Assembly (NCBI GenBank): GCA_964629875.1 | Contig: CAZVRK010000006.1 | Coordinates: 1-64,000, forward strand | Length of the DNA: 64,000 nucleotides | From: UBA3495 sp964629875 | Lineage (GTDB): Bacteria; Chloroflexota; Dehalococcoidia; Lucifugimonadales; UBA3495 | Direction: 5' to 3' | Shown here: positions 34,679 to 43,198 of the stretch, in pieces | Layout of the letters: every line of letters starts with the position of its first letter | Numbering within the stretch: position 1 is the stretch's first letter | Position numbers and translations under genes: made by a program | The notes under the pieces: generated by a model | What the model was told of the DNA's origin: nothing | Databases searched by the model: none | The model's input: only the letters and a program-made list of their open reading frames with translations

Positions 34679-35425
34679 TTGGATATGAACCCCAGCTATA
34701 ACCGGTTATACAATGACCTAAGCTATATATGGCCTATAATTAGTCCTCCGCACGAATATTCAGTTGAAGCCTGGCACATCACAGAAATTATCCGCCAGAA
34801 CATCGGTCACACAGGTAATTCACTTTTAGAACTGGGATGTGGAGGAGGCCATATACTCTCCCATCTTACAAACAACTTCACCTGTACAGCCGTTGATATA
34901 TCTGAGTCCATGATAAAGCTCTCTCAAGAGTTAAACCCCAGCGTTCCACATCACATCGGAGACATGCGGTCGGTAGTATTAAACCAGAGTTTCGATGCGA
35001 TATTGATCCACGACGCTATAAACTACATGCTATCTGAATCGGATTTAACATTAGCCTTTACGACAGCGAAAAAACATTTAAACCCCTCAGGTGTTCTGAT
35101 ATTAGCTCCCGACTGGTTCTCAGATACCTTTAACCCTCCCGTCACAATGCACTGGACAAAGACTACTGACGACGGTCACATCACTTTTATAGAATATCTT
35201 GACGATTCAGATAAGACCGATACAACCATAGAATCTCTCTTCCTCTACATCATCAACAAATCTGGAGATATCCAAATGCATCAGGACAACCATATTACCG
35301 GTGTATTCCCTCAGCAAACATGGCTAACCTTATTGAAGCGTATTGGATTTAGCCCCGAGATACATAATTTTCCCAGTTACGAAGGCGGCTTCGGCGGCAA
35401 TTTAATCATTGCAAAAGCACTGTGA
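34679..35425 (+). CDS. Class I SAM-dependent methyltransferase
   Basis: 248 residues from a TTG with AAAAGG upstream, or from an ATG six bases later. Motif I is LLELGCGGGHILSHL (about 49-63), then AVDISESMIKLSQ and FDAILIHDAINYM. The substrate is unknown. It lies directly after the glycosyltransferase on the same strand, so a role in capping a sugar or lipid is plausible. A 25-bp perfect palindrome ends the unit. Confidence 0.82.
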   Translation: MDMNPSYNRLYNDLSYIWPIISPPHEYSVEAWHITEIIRQNIGHTGNSLLELGCGGGHILSHLTNNFTCTAVDISESMIKLSQELNPSVPHHIGDMRSVVLNQSFDAILIHDAINYMLSESDLTLAFTTAKKHLNPSGVLILAPDWFSDTFNPPVTMHWTKTTDDGHITFIEYLDDSDKTDTTIESLFLYIINKSGDIQMHQDNHITGVFPQQTWLTLLKRIGFSPEIHNFPSYEGGFGGNLIIAKAL

Positions 35426-35434
35426 CCAAAACTG

Positions 35435-35487
35435 GCTAAGTAAAAAGAAAAGACCTCTCATAGAGAGGTCTTTTCTTTTTACTTAGC
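35435..35487. terminator. Perfect 25-bp bidirectional terminator
   Basis: Bases 35435-35459 are the exact reverse complement of 35463-35487, with loop ATA. It begins nine bases after the methyltransferase stop and faces the end of cassette D on the other strand. Confidence 0.85.
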
Positions 35488-35505
35488 TGATTATAACCAC
35501 CTATA

Positions 35506-36480
35506 TCAGTATAAGTGGCATGCGGTTACGTGTCCTTCACCTTGATCCACTAGTTCAGGATCATCTACTGAACACTTATCCATTACAAACGGACATCTCG
35601 GATGGAAGCTACAGCCTTCAGGCGGGTTCAATGGTGACGGCACCTCGCCTTCTAGCACGAAATCTTCTCTTTGGGAATCTGGATGCGCTGGTAAAGAAGC
35701 AGATATTAAAGCTTTAGTATATGGATGGAGTGGGTTAGTGAAGACATCTTTAGTACGTCCTTCTTCAACCATCTTTCCAAGATACATTACGCCAACATGA
35801 TGACTCATATACCGCACCGTGGCCAACTGATGCGCAATAAGCAGATAACTAACACCGTATTGATCTTGCAACTGCTTCAGAAGATTCATTATTTGGGCTC
35901 TGATAGATACATCTAGAGCAGAAACAGGCTCATCAAGTACTATCACTTTTGGTTGCAGCGATAGAGCTCTCGCTATAGCTATTCTTTGTCTTTGCCCACC
36001 ACTAAATTCGTGAGGGTAATAATCCGCCTGAAAACTATGCAGGCCAACATCATTCAATAACTGCTCTGTGCGCTCTCTAATTTCGCCTTTTGGAACCTCC
36101 TTATTAGCCAGAAGAGGTTCCATGATTATAGATCCTACTTTCATTCGTGGATTTAACGAGCTCCAAGGATCTTGGAATACTGCCTGGATAGAAGCACGAT
36201 ACTCTTTACGTTGTTCTCTGGTAAAAGTATCCATATCATTACCATTAAACCTAATCATACCACCTGTCGGTTTTTCGACCTGTAGCACCATTTTCGCGGT
36301 AGTAGTTTTACCACAACCAGATTCACCGACTAGACTATACGTCTCACCCTCGTTTATCTTAAACGAAACTCCATCGACGGCTTTAACTTGCCCTACCACT
36401 TTTTTTAGGATCGCTCCAGATGTTACAGGGAAATATTTCTGGGTCTCTTGAAGTTCTATTATTGTGTTTGCAGTAGCCAT
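35506..36480 (-). CDS. OppF/DppF-type ABC ATPase, cassette D
   Basis: 324 residues: Walker A GESGCGKTT, signature FSGGQRQRIAIARAL, Walker B VIVLDEPVSALD, and the Cys-containing C-terminus PPEGCSFHPRCPFVMDKCS. It starts one base after the OppD stop. It is closest by eye to the cassette B OppF: both open with HYPVTSGG or KYFPVTSGA-type segments and carry the same EGETYSLVGESGCG stretch. Confidence 0.93.
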   Translation of the reverse strand: MATANTIIELQETQKYFPVTSGAILKKVVGQVKAVDGVSFKINEGETYSLVGESGCGKTTTAKMVLQVEKPTGGMIRFNGNDMDTFTREQRKEYRASIQAVFQDPWSSLNPRMKVGSIIMEPLLANKEVPKGEIRERTEQLLNDVGLHSFQADYYPHEFSGGQRQRIAIARALSLQPKVIVLDEPVSALDVSIRAQIMNLLKQLQDQYGVSYLLIAHQLATVRYMSHHVGVMYLGKMVEEGRTKDVFTNPLHPYTKALISASLPAHPDSQREDFVLEGEVPSPLNPPEGCSFHPRCPFVMDKCSVDDPELVDQGEGHVTACHLY

Positions 36481-36481
36481 A

Positions 36482-37468
36482 CTAATTCTCCGCTAATTTC
36501 CAGCATGTGGCAGTGTGTCTCGCAGAAGAGTCTCCAACCTGAATTATGTCAGGAAACTCTGACAAGCATTTTTCAAATGCATATGGACAGCGTGGCGCAA
36601 AAGTACACCCCGCTGGAAGATTGTCTAATGCGGGGGGCTGACCCTCAATTGCATAAAGCATGTCCACATCTTCTTCAACATTCGGCACTGATTTCATCAG
36701 CGCTTCTGTGTATGGATGCGCAGGGTTATTAAACAGGTCTCTCACATCGGCTATCTCGGCCACCTTGCCAGCATACATGACAGCCACTTGATCGCACATT
36801 TTTGCAACCACACCCATATCGTGAGTGATAAATATAATAGCCATGCCAGTATCACGCTGTAATTCTTTCAATAATGCCAGATATTGGTATTGGATGGTCG
36901 CGTCTAGTGAAGTTGTAGCCTCATCTGCTATTAGAACCTGGGGGGTTCCTGCTATGGCTATAGCGCCCACAACACGCTGCCTCATACCTCCGCTCATCTG
37001 GTGAGGATAGTTATCTATACGACTCTCTGGAGCAGCTATCTTAACTTTATGCAGCAATTCAATAGCTCGCTCTTTTAAGGTCTCGCCCGTCTGTGACAGG
37101 CTCTGCTTCACGGTTTCTATGACTTGGTTACCGACACTAAAGACTGGGTTTAACGACGTCATCGGATCCTGCAGGATCATGCATATATCGCGACCCCTAA
37201 TCTGCTGCAATTCTGATTGAGACTTTTTGACTAGATCATCGCCGTTGAATAATATTTCACCTTCTACTATTTTCCCAGCTGGTTGAGGTACTAGCCCCAT
37301 AATCGATAAGGCAGTCATACTCTTACCCGAGCCAGACTCTCCAACTATTCCCAGAGTCTCCCCTGCATTTAAGGTGAAGTTGACACCATCTACAGCCTTC
37401 ACAATACCAGACCTAGTAAAAAAATGAGTCTTGAGATTATTTACTTGCAAAACTGGAGCTTGTGCCAC
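36482..37468 (-). CDS. OppD/DppD-type ABC ATPase, cassette D
   Basis: 328 residues: Walker A GESGSGKSM, signature MSGGMRQRVVGAIAIA, Walker B VLIADEATTSLD (Ala replaces the usual Pro after the catalytic Glu), and a C-terminal LPAGCTFAPRCPYAFEKC domain. It is co-transcribed between the OppC and OppF genes. Confidence 0.93.
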   Translation of the reverse strand: MAQAPVLQVNNLKTHFFTRSGIVKAVDGVNFTLNAGETLGIVGESGSGKSMTALSIMGLVPQPAGKIVEGEILFNGDDLVKKSQSELQQIRGRDICMILQDPMTSLNPVFSVGNQVIETVKQSLSQTGETLKERAIELLHKVKIAAPESRIDNYPHQMSGGMRQRVVGAIAIAGTPQVLIADEATTSLDATIQYQYLALLKELQRDTGMAIIFITHDMGVVAKMCDQVAVMYAGKVAEIADVRDLFNNPAHPYTEALMKSVPNVEEDVDMLYAIEGQPPALDNLPAGCTFAPRCPYAFEKCLSEFPDIIQVGDSSARHTATCWKLAEN

Positions 37469-37511
37469 TATATCGGCCCTCCGTAATCTAAATTCCGAGT
37501 TTACTAATACC

Positions 37512-38417
37512 CTAAGTTCTGCGTAGCTTCGGATCCAGTGTATCCCTCAGCCAGTCGCCGAACAGGTTCATACAAATAACTACGATGGTAATACACAGAC
37601 CTGGTAAGAGGGACAACCACCATAGGTCGACCAAATTATCCCTGCCTTCGGATACCATTATGCCCCACGCGGAAGTCCCTGGAGGAACACCAACGCCCAA
37701 GAAGCTCAATGATGCTTCAAGCAAGATAGTCTGGCCTACTAGCAAACTAACTATGATTAGAACCGTGTTTACAACGTTAGGGAATATATGCCTGTACATG
37801 ATTACGTGTGGGCGTACGCCCGCCACAACAGCCATCACTACAAAATCACGTTCTTTCAGAGTTAAAACCTCTCCTCGAATCTGCCGGGCGAATCTGGCCC
37901 AGACAGTCGCCATGATTGCAATGATAACGTTTTGTATACCAGCGCCCCCTTGAATAGCCACGATGATCAACGCCAACAATATAGTTGGGAATCCCATGAC
38001 AGCATCGCAACATCTCATTATGAATGCATCTGTCTTACCACCGAAATATCCAGATGCGATTCCTATGGCTGTTCCTACGATCGCGCCAAATGCTAATGAT
38101 ACCAAGCTAATAAAAGCCGATATACGTGCCCCGTATACAAGCCTACTCAGCATATCGCGACCTAACCGATCTACACCCAATATATTTTCTGCTGATTCAA
38201 AAGGCCCTAGCTTCGCGACCCCTTTGAGTACATCCAAATCTTTCGGGTCATGCGGAGCTACAAAGGGAGCAAAGAGTGCACATATGACCAGGATAACAAG
38301 CACAGCGATCGGGAACCAAGGCATTTTTAGTTCCTTGGATTTCTTTCGCATATCTGAGACCTTAGCCCCAAATGACTTTTTCTCGTTTAATACCGCTTCT
38401 GCGTCGACCGTGGCCAT
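37512..38417 (-). CDS. OppC/DppC-type ABC permease, cassette D
   Basis: 301 residues with an N-terminal cytoplasmic extension rich in Lys, then six helices. ENILGVDRLGRDMLSRLVYGARIS, the EAA loop MAVVAGVRPHVIMYRHIFPNVVNTV and the ending LFGDWLRDTLDPKLRRT identify OppC. CGGAGGATAGCC precedes the ATG. Confidence 0.92.
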   Translation of the reverse strand: MATVDAEAVLNEKKSFGAKVSDMRKKSKELKMPWFPIAVLVILVICALFAPFVAPHDPKDLDVLKGVAKLGPFESAENILGVDRLGRDMLSRLVYGARISAFISLVSLAFGAIVGTAIGIASGYFGGKTDAFIMRCCDAVMGFPTILLALIIVAIQGGAGIQNVIIAIMATVWARFARQIRGEVLTLKERDFVVMAVVAGVRPHVIMYRHIFPNVVNTVLIIVSLLVGQTILLEASLSFLGVGVPPGTSAWGIMVSEGRDNLVDLWWLSLLPGLCITIVVICMNLFGDWLRDTLDPKLRRT

Positions 38418-38474
38418 TGGCTATCCTCCGAATCTTTTTCCCTTTTGTTACTCAAATGTTTTTACGTGTTTTAG

Positions 38475-39392
38475 TTAGCCGTATCGAATTCTCGGATCGA
38501 CATACGCATACAGCAAATCAACGATTGTTGATAGAACTATATATAGAAGCCCGGACGTTAGTACAGTAGCTAAGATGACATTTACATCTCTTTCTCTGAT
38601 ACCACCGAGCATGAGCAATCCAATCCCAGGCCAGGCGAAAACAACTTCGACTACTATTGATCCATTTAAGAGACCCGCGAAGCTGACACCACCAAATGTT
38701 AACACCGGTATAATTGCATTCTTAAGAGCGTGCTTGTATATAACGACTCTTTCGTTCAAACCTTTAATTCTTGCAAATTTGACGAATTCACTATCCAGAA
38801 CCTCTAACATACTGGACCTGGTTAGGCGCATGAATCCAGCCATTATAAACAAGGATATTGAGAAAGCCGGCAGGATATAATGGTCTAGTCCACCTTTCCC
38901 AAATGCTGGTAACAGCTGCCACTGGGCCGCAAATAGCATGATTAGCATAATAGCTACCCAGAATTGCGGTGCAGACATACCTACAATCGCAAACATCTTA
39001 CAAAGGCGATCTATATAGGAGTTGCGATACAGCGCTGCAATTATACCCAGAGGTATGCCCATGGCCATGGCTACCAGCAAACCAGCTCCGGCTAGCTGAA
39101 GGGTTGCGGGGACTCGCTCTAGCAACATATCCCATACTGGACGCCGTTTTGTTCCAGAATCCCCAAGATCTCCTCTAACAGCTTTCCCTGCCCATGCTAA
39201 ATATCTCTGATATGCAGGCTTATTCAGTCCCAGTTTTTCTCTAAGCTCTTCTAACTCTTCCTGAGTAGTGTCAGCCGTTGAGAGCACCAATGCTAGATCG
39301 CCAGTCTGTTCAGCCCCGAAAAATACAACTACGCTTAGCACTAACAAAGTGAAGAATGATTGTACTATCCTAATGAATAAAAACCGCTGCAT
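38475..39392 (-). CDS. OppB/DppB-type ABC permease, cassette D
   Basis: 305 residues. MQRFLFIRIVQSFFTLLVL, the EAA loop FARIKGLNERVVIYKHALKNAIIPVL and the ending YAYVDPRIRYG mark OppB. TAGGGGGATATAA precedes the ATG. It heads a B-C-D-F operon that has no binding-protein gene next to it; instead a strong promoter lies 175 bases upstream. Confidence 0.92.
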   Translation of the reverse strand: MQRFLFIRIVQSFFTLLVLSVVVFFGAEQTGDLALVLSTADTTQEELEELREKLGLNKPAYQRYLAWAGKAVRGDLGDSGTKRRPVWDMLLERVPATLQLAGAGLLVAMAMGIPLGIIAALYRNSYIDRLCKMFAIVGMSAPQFWVAIMLIMLFAAQWQLLPAFGKGGLDHYILPAFSISLFIMAGFMRLTRSSMLEVLDSEFVKFARIKGLNERVVIYKHALKNAIIPVLTFGGVSFAGLLNGSIVVEVVFAWPGIGLLMLGGIRERDVNVILATVLTSGLLYIVLSTIVDLLYAYVDPRIRYG

Positions 39393-39540
39393 TTATATCC
39401 CCCTAAACGCTGAACAATACTATACTAGATTCACATTTCATATCTGCTACTTAGAATCACAATTATGCTAAGCGGCGGATATACTTAATTACTTAAATTA
39501 TATGTCTTACAATACCGGAATACCAATTACGAAAACATAC

Positions 39541-39560
39541 ATTCCGCCCACAAGCGGAAT
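39541..39560. promoter_or_regulatory. Operator-like inverted repeat at cassette D start site
   Basis: ATTCCGC (39541-39547) and GCGGAAT (39554-39560) are exact complements with six bases between. The right arm runs into two overlapping palindromes, GGAATTCC and TTCCGGAA. This block covers the expected transcription start of the promoter just upstream, a classical repressor position. Confidence 0.4.
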
Positions 39561-39566
39561 TCCGGA

Positions 39567-39595
39567 AATGTAGCATGAACATACCTTCATGTCAA
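39567..39595 (-). promoter_or_regulatory. Sigma-70-type promoter for cassette D
   Basis: On the minus strand: TTGACA (39595-39590), a 17-base spacer and TACATT (39572-39567). The OppB ATG is 175 bases downstream. Confidence 0.65.
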
Positions 39596-39644
39596 CATAC
39601 AATCCTGCATTGATTCGACAAGCCGTGCCTACAGAAATATTGAT

Positions 39645-39678
39645 CTCTCATTATCATCTAAATAATAGATAATGAGAG
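39645..39678 (+). promoter_or_regulatory. Inverted repeat upstream of UMF1-type gene
   Basis: CTCTCATTATC (39645-39655) and GATAATGAGAG (39668-39678) are exact complements around 12 bases, which hold an inner ATCTA/TAGAT pair. It may be an operator or a 5' leader hairpin. Confidence 0.35.
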
Positions 39679-39706
39679 TGAATTAAAGCATCTTAAAAGG
39701 AGTTTT

Positions 39707-40966
39707 TTGTTACGTTTTAACTTTCTAAACATCCGTAACCAAGTAGCTTATTTACCAGTAATTTCATGGGCTTTCTACGATTTCGCAAACACGATATTCG
39801 CAATGAATATATTAAGCCTATATTTTGTCCTATGGGTTACTGAGGATAAGTCTGGCACTCAACTTACTTTCAGCTTATTTCTCTCTGGTTCAATGTTAGC
39901 TGCCGCGATTACGGCACCGTTCTATGGGGCTATAACAGATATGGTTGGCAAACGTGTGTTTCTATTGGGTACAGGAGTCATATTGTGCGTTATATCCACT
40001 TCATTGATTGGCACACTGGGAGGAGTTACGGCAGGGCTAATCTTCTTTGCTATAGCAAATTACTCTTATCAATCATCTAATATATTTTATGACGCGCTTC
40101 TGCGCACCGTAAGCAACCCTCGCAACAGAGGAAGAATATCTGGTTTTGGCGTCTCACTTGGTTACATCGGTACGATAACGGGAATTTTGATGGTATCTCC
40201 CTTTGTAGAAGAGTGGGGCAGACAAGCAGCTTTCATACCAACAGCATTTCTTTTTCTACTATTCTCTTTACCATGCCTTTTGTTTGTAAAAGATGAAAAG
40301 CTTTCGAGTTCCATCAATATAGATATTTGTCGTAGAGCTTATATGGAGCTATATCATCTTGTCAGTCAGAAAAAAGTAAATAAAGCAACTGTCCAATTCA
40401 TTATCGCCAGGTTTTTTTATCTTGATGCTATTAATACTTTAATAGTTTTTATGGCTGTATTTGTCAGCCAAGTACTCAAATACTCTAACCAACAAATAGA
40501 AATGTTACTGATTGTTTCAACGACATGCGCCATATTCGGTGCACTGATATACGGAAGGATTTCGGATAAAATCGGGCCGAAGAAGACTTTATTAATAATT
40601 TTGTCGCAATGGTTCATCGTATTTTCTGCAGCTGCAGTGACGACCAATCCATTACACTTCTGGGTTATAGGATCTTTAGCTGGCATCTCTCTCGGAGCAT
40701 TGTGGGCTTCTGACAGAGCGTTATTACTGCGGATATCTCCAGTTGATCAAATTGGAACATATTTTGGATTCTACCAATTGGTTGGCCGATTCTCATCCGT
40801 CATTGGTCCTATTTTATGGGGGATAACAACCGATGCGTTCATAGATCTGGGGGAAATGCGTTTTCGAATAGCTACCGCTATTCTGATTGTTCCATTAATT
40901 ATCGGATTTGCCATGTTGATGCGAACTGCAGACAGACCTCAATGTATTAGCACTAGAACGCTATAG
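39707..40966 (+). CDS. MFS transporter, UMF1 (Atg22-like) family
   Basis: 419 residues with twelve hydrophobic helices. The opening VISWAFYDFANTIFAMNIL is the hallmark WxxYDFANxxF of the UMF1 family. Motif A-like loops GAITDMVGKRVF and YGRISDKIGPKKT are in the two halves. The family includes the yeast vacuolar amino-acid exporter Atg22; bacterial members are thought to move amino acids or similar solutes. The start is a TTG with AAAAGGAG four bases upstream, slightly close. It is a single gene. Confidence 0.85.
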   Translation: MLRFNFLNIRNQVAYLPVISWAFYDFANTIFAMNILSLYFVLWVTEDKSGTQLTFSLFLSGSMLAAAITAPFYGAITDMVGKRVFLLGTGVILCVISTSLIGTLGGVTAGLIFFAIANYSYQSSNIFYDALLRTVSNPRNRGRISGFGVSLGYIGTITGILMVSPFVEEWGRQAAFIPTAFLFLLFSLPCLLFVKDEKLSSSINIDICRRAYMELYHLVSQKKVNKATVQFIIARFFYLDAINTLIVFMAVFVSQVLKYSNQQIEMLLIVSTTCAIFGALIYGRISDKIGPKKTLLIILSQWFIVFSAAAVTTNPLHFWVIGSLAGISLGALWASDRALLLRISPVDQIGTYFGFYQLVGRFSSVIGPILWGITTDAFIDLGEMRFRIATAILIVPLIIGFAMLMRTADRPQCISTRTL

Positions 40967-41058
40967 TAAACATACCCCATCCACATGCGAGTAATCGTTG
41001 ACGTGCATACGGACCGGAATTACACTGCGCGAATAATTTGACAAGCTGAGGTGAACCC

Positions 41059-42294
41059 ATGGCAGATAATAATATGCAAAGACAATTGCCGCTTCAAGGA
41101 CTAAGAGTTCTTGATGCTACTCATATAGTAGCGGGTCCATTTTGCTCCCTAATACTAGCTGACATGGGAGCCGAGGTAATAAAGATAGAACGCCCTTTAT
41201 CGGGAGATTTAGTGCGAGGTCGTGGACCATTTATAAAGAATGACCACGGCGACCAGGTAAGCTCCAGATATCTTGGAATAAATCGCAACAAAAAAAGCGT
41301 GACCTTAGATCTACGGAATCCAAAATGTAAAGAAGCATTTGAAAATTTAATAAAAACCTCAGATATATTGATAGACAATTGGGGTCCAGGGGCCTTCGAA
41401 CGGCTTGGCTTAGGATATAAACACCTTAACCAAATAAATCCTAGGCTGATCTACGCGAGTATAACCGGATACGGAGATGAAGAGACTAGACGTGGCCCGT
41501 ATTCTTCATGGCCTGCAAACAATTTAAGCATACAAGGAATGTCTGGATGGATGGAAATGACCGGAGATCCAGACGGAGCACCACAAAGTGTAGGAGATAA
41601 TGTGGGAGATTCAGTACCTGGAGTATGGACAGCACTAGGAATAATGATGGCACTAGAGTCTAGAAATAAAACTGGACTGGGTCAGCTCGTCGACATGTCC
41701 ATGTACGATTGCATGGTGTCTCACATAGTTAGCAACATGAATTCTTATCAAGCCACAAAAACCAATCCTGGAAGGTCTCGCGCCCGCCTTGTGTCTGCTG
41801 GAATGCCATTCAAAGCCAAAGATGGCTATGTTGTAATGGCTGGGGCACGGTCTGAAGAGAGATTACGTGCAATGTGGGAGATGATAGGAAGAGATGACCT
41901 AGCAACCAACCCTGAATATACAGGTCACAATCCTGATGGAGATTTCTATTTTCACAATGTTATACCCGCGATTGAAGAATGGTCTCAAAAGCTACCAAAA
42001 TGGGAAGTAGCCGCCAAACTCACTGAGATTGGATTCTCAATGGGAGTGGCCCAGACTGTTTCAGATCTAGCAGATTGCGAACACCTGAGGGCACGACATA
42101 TGTTTGTAGAAACGGACGACAGTATCGGCGGCAAGTTCACCTCTCTCAGAACACCAATTTGGCTGACTGAATGCGAGGACATAGACAACCGTACTCCTCC
42201 GATATTAGGCCAAAACAACCGAGAGATCTTAACTAGCCTAGGAGGTCTGACGACTTCCGAATTAGATTTTCTGGAAAGTGAAGGAGCCGTGTAG
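41059..42294 (+). CDS. CaiB/BaiF family (type III) CoA-transferase
   Basis: 411 residues; GAGGTGA precedes the ATG. The N-terminal LQGLRVLDATHIVAGPFCSLILADMGAEVIKIE and SVTLDLRNPKCKEAFENL motifs are those of type III CoA-transferases. The catalytic Asp is expected in the GQLVDMSMYDCMV region or at the equivalent of Asp 169 (DPDGAPQSVGDNVGD area). It should move CoA between organic acids during catabolism of carnitine-, bile-acid- or aromatic-like substrates. No partner dehydrogenase or hydratase is adjacent, so the substrate is open. Confidence 0.9.
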   Translation: MADNNMQRQLPLQGLRVLDATHIVAGPFCSLILADMGAEVIKIERPLSGDLVRGRGPFIKNDHGDQVSSRYLGINRNKKSVTLDLRNPKCKEAFENLIKTSDILIDNWGPGAFERLGLGYKHLNQINPRLIYASITGYGDEETRRGPYSSWPANNLSIQGMSGWMEMTGDPDGAPQSVGDNVGDSVPGVWTALGIMMALESRNKTGLGQLVDMSMYDCMVSHIVSNMNSYQATKTNPGRSRARLVSAGMPFKAKDGYVVMAGARSEERLRAMWEMIGRDDLATNPEYTGHNPDGDFYFHNVIPAIEEWSQKLPKWEVAAKLTEIGFSMGVAQTVSDLADCEHLRARHMFVETDDSIGGKFTSLRTPIWLTECEDIDNRTPPILGQNNREILTSLGGLTTSELDFLESEGAV

Positions 42295-42320
42295 TATCAA
42301 CTCCATTCTGTATCGTTCAA

Positions 42321-43193
42321 TTACTTCCATGAACTAGGGGACGATGCTAACCCATCGAACCCTAGTTCATTACAGATCTCAACATATTCTGATCTATTAG
42401 CACCTATCCACTTAATATCGTCTATAGACTCTACTATTGGGACGTCTACTCGAAGCGTAGCAAGGTCGCGATACAAGAATGCATCGGTTTTATGGGCTAC
42501 CAAATTTTCTGCAACAGTTTTTGCACCCCTTACTTCTACATCCCAAAGTAAGTGGGACTCTGGTATTTCCTCTATATGTTCATATCTACTTAGGACAGTT
42601 GAGGCCGTTTTAGAACCCCACTTAGGTATTCCAGGTATCCCGTCAGCAGCGTCTCCCACTAAAGCAAGGTAATCAGGGATGCTACTTGGTAACACCCCAA
42701 ATTTTGTCTTCACACCTTGTTCATCTATCGTAGTACGACGTCGCCTATCAAGAAGAATAACCCTAGTTCCTACCACCATCTGCGCCAAATCTTTATCAGG
42801 AGAACATATTATTATTTGATCTACATCCGATTCGTCTCTCCACCTCTGAACAGCACTCGCTAGAGCGTCATCTGCCTCAAACTCCGTCATTGGCCACACC
42901 ACTACACCCAAAGCTTTAGCAGCCCGCTCTGCTAACGGGAATTGATTCTTAATATCCTCCGGCATCCCATCAGAGGTTTTATACCCGGAAAACATCTCAT
43001 TACGGAATGACTCGACAACACTATCAAAAGCACATCCAATGTGGGTGACGTCCTCCTGCCTTAGAAGGCTCAATAGGGTTTGGACTAATCCTCTAACAGC
43101 TCCAACTTCTACTCCGTCTGGAGATAACGAACCGGGAACTCCATAGTAAGCACGAAATAACTCGTAAGTACCATCGACCAAATGGACTTTCAT
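42321..43193 (-). CDS. Stand-alone 5'-3' exonuclease (PolA N-terminal/FEN type)
   Basis: 290 residues. MKVHLVDGTYELFRAYYG gives the first metal-binding Asp, EFEADDALAS the central acidic pair, SPDKDLAQMV another Asp, and GDAADGIPGIPKWGSKTA the GDxxDxxPG helix-hairpin-helix. It is like the nuclease domain of DNA polymerase I, without the polymerase, and should remove flaps or RNA primers. It starts five bases after the aminotransferase stop, so it is co-transcribed with that gene. Confidence 0.87.
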   Translation of the reverse strand: MKVHLVDGTYELFRAYYGVPGSLSPDGVEVGAVRGLVQTLLSLLRQEDVTHIGCAFDSVVESFRNEMFSGYKTSDGMPEDIKNQFPLAERAAKALGVVVWPMTEFEADDALASAVQRWRDESDVDQIIICSPDKDLAQMVVGTRVILLDRRRRTTIDEQGVKTKFGVLPSSIPDYLALVGDAADGIPGIPKWGSKTASTVLSRYEHIEEIPESHLLWDVEVRGAKTVAENLVAHKTDAFLYRDLATLRVDVPIVESIDDIKWIGANRSEYVEICNELGFDGLASSPSSWK

Positions 43194-43198
43194 ATAGA

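Larger units (their letters stand above)
39393..39706. other. Divergent region between cassette D and the UMF1-type gene
   Basis: About 310 bases without a gene. It holds the cassette D promoter (39567-39595), an operator-like repeat at its start site (39541-39560) and a hairpin before the next plus-strand gene (39645-39678). Confidence 0.5.

Noticed and set aside
12165..39392. The repeated Opp cassettes as one recent tandem duplication
   Set aside because: Permease and ATPase proteins are clearly divergent between cassettes, orientation differs and gene content differs; old paralogy or separate gains fit better.
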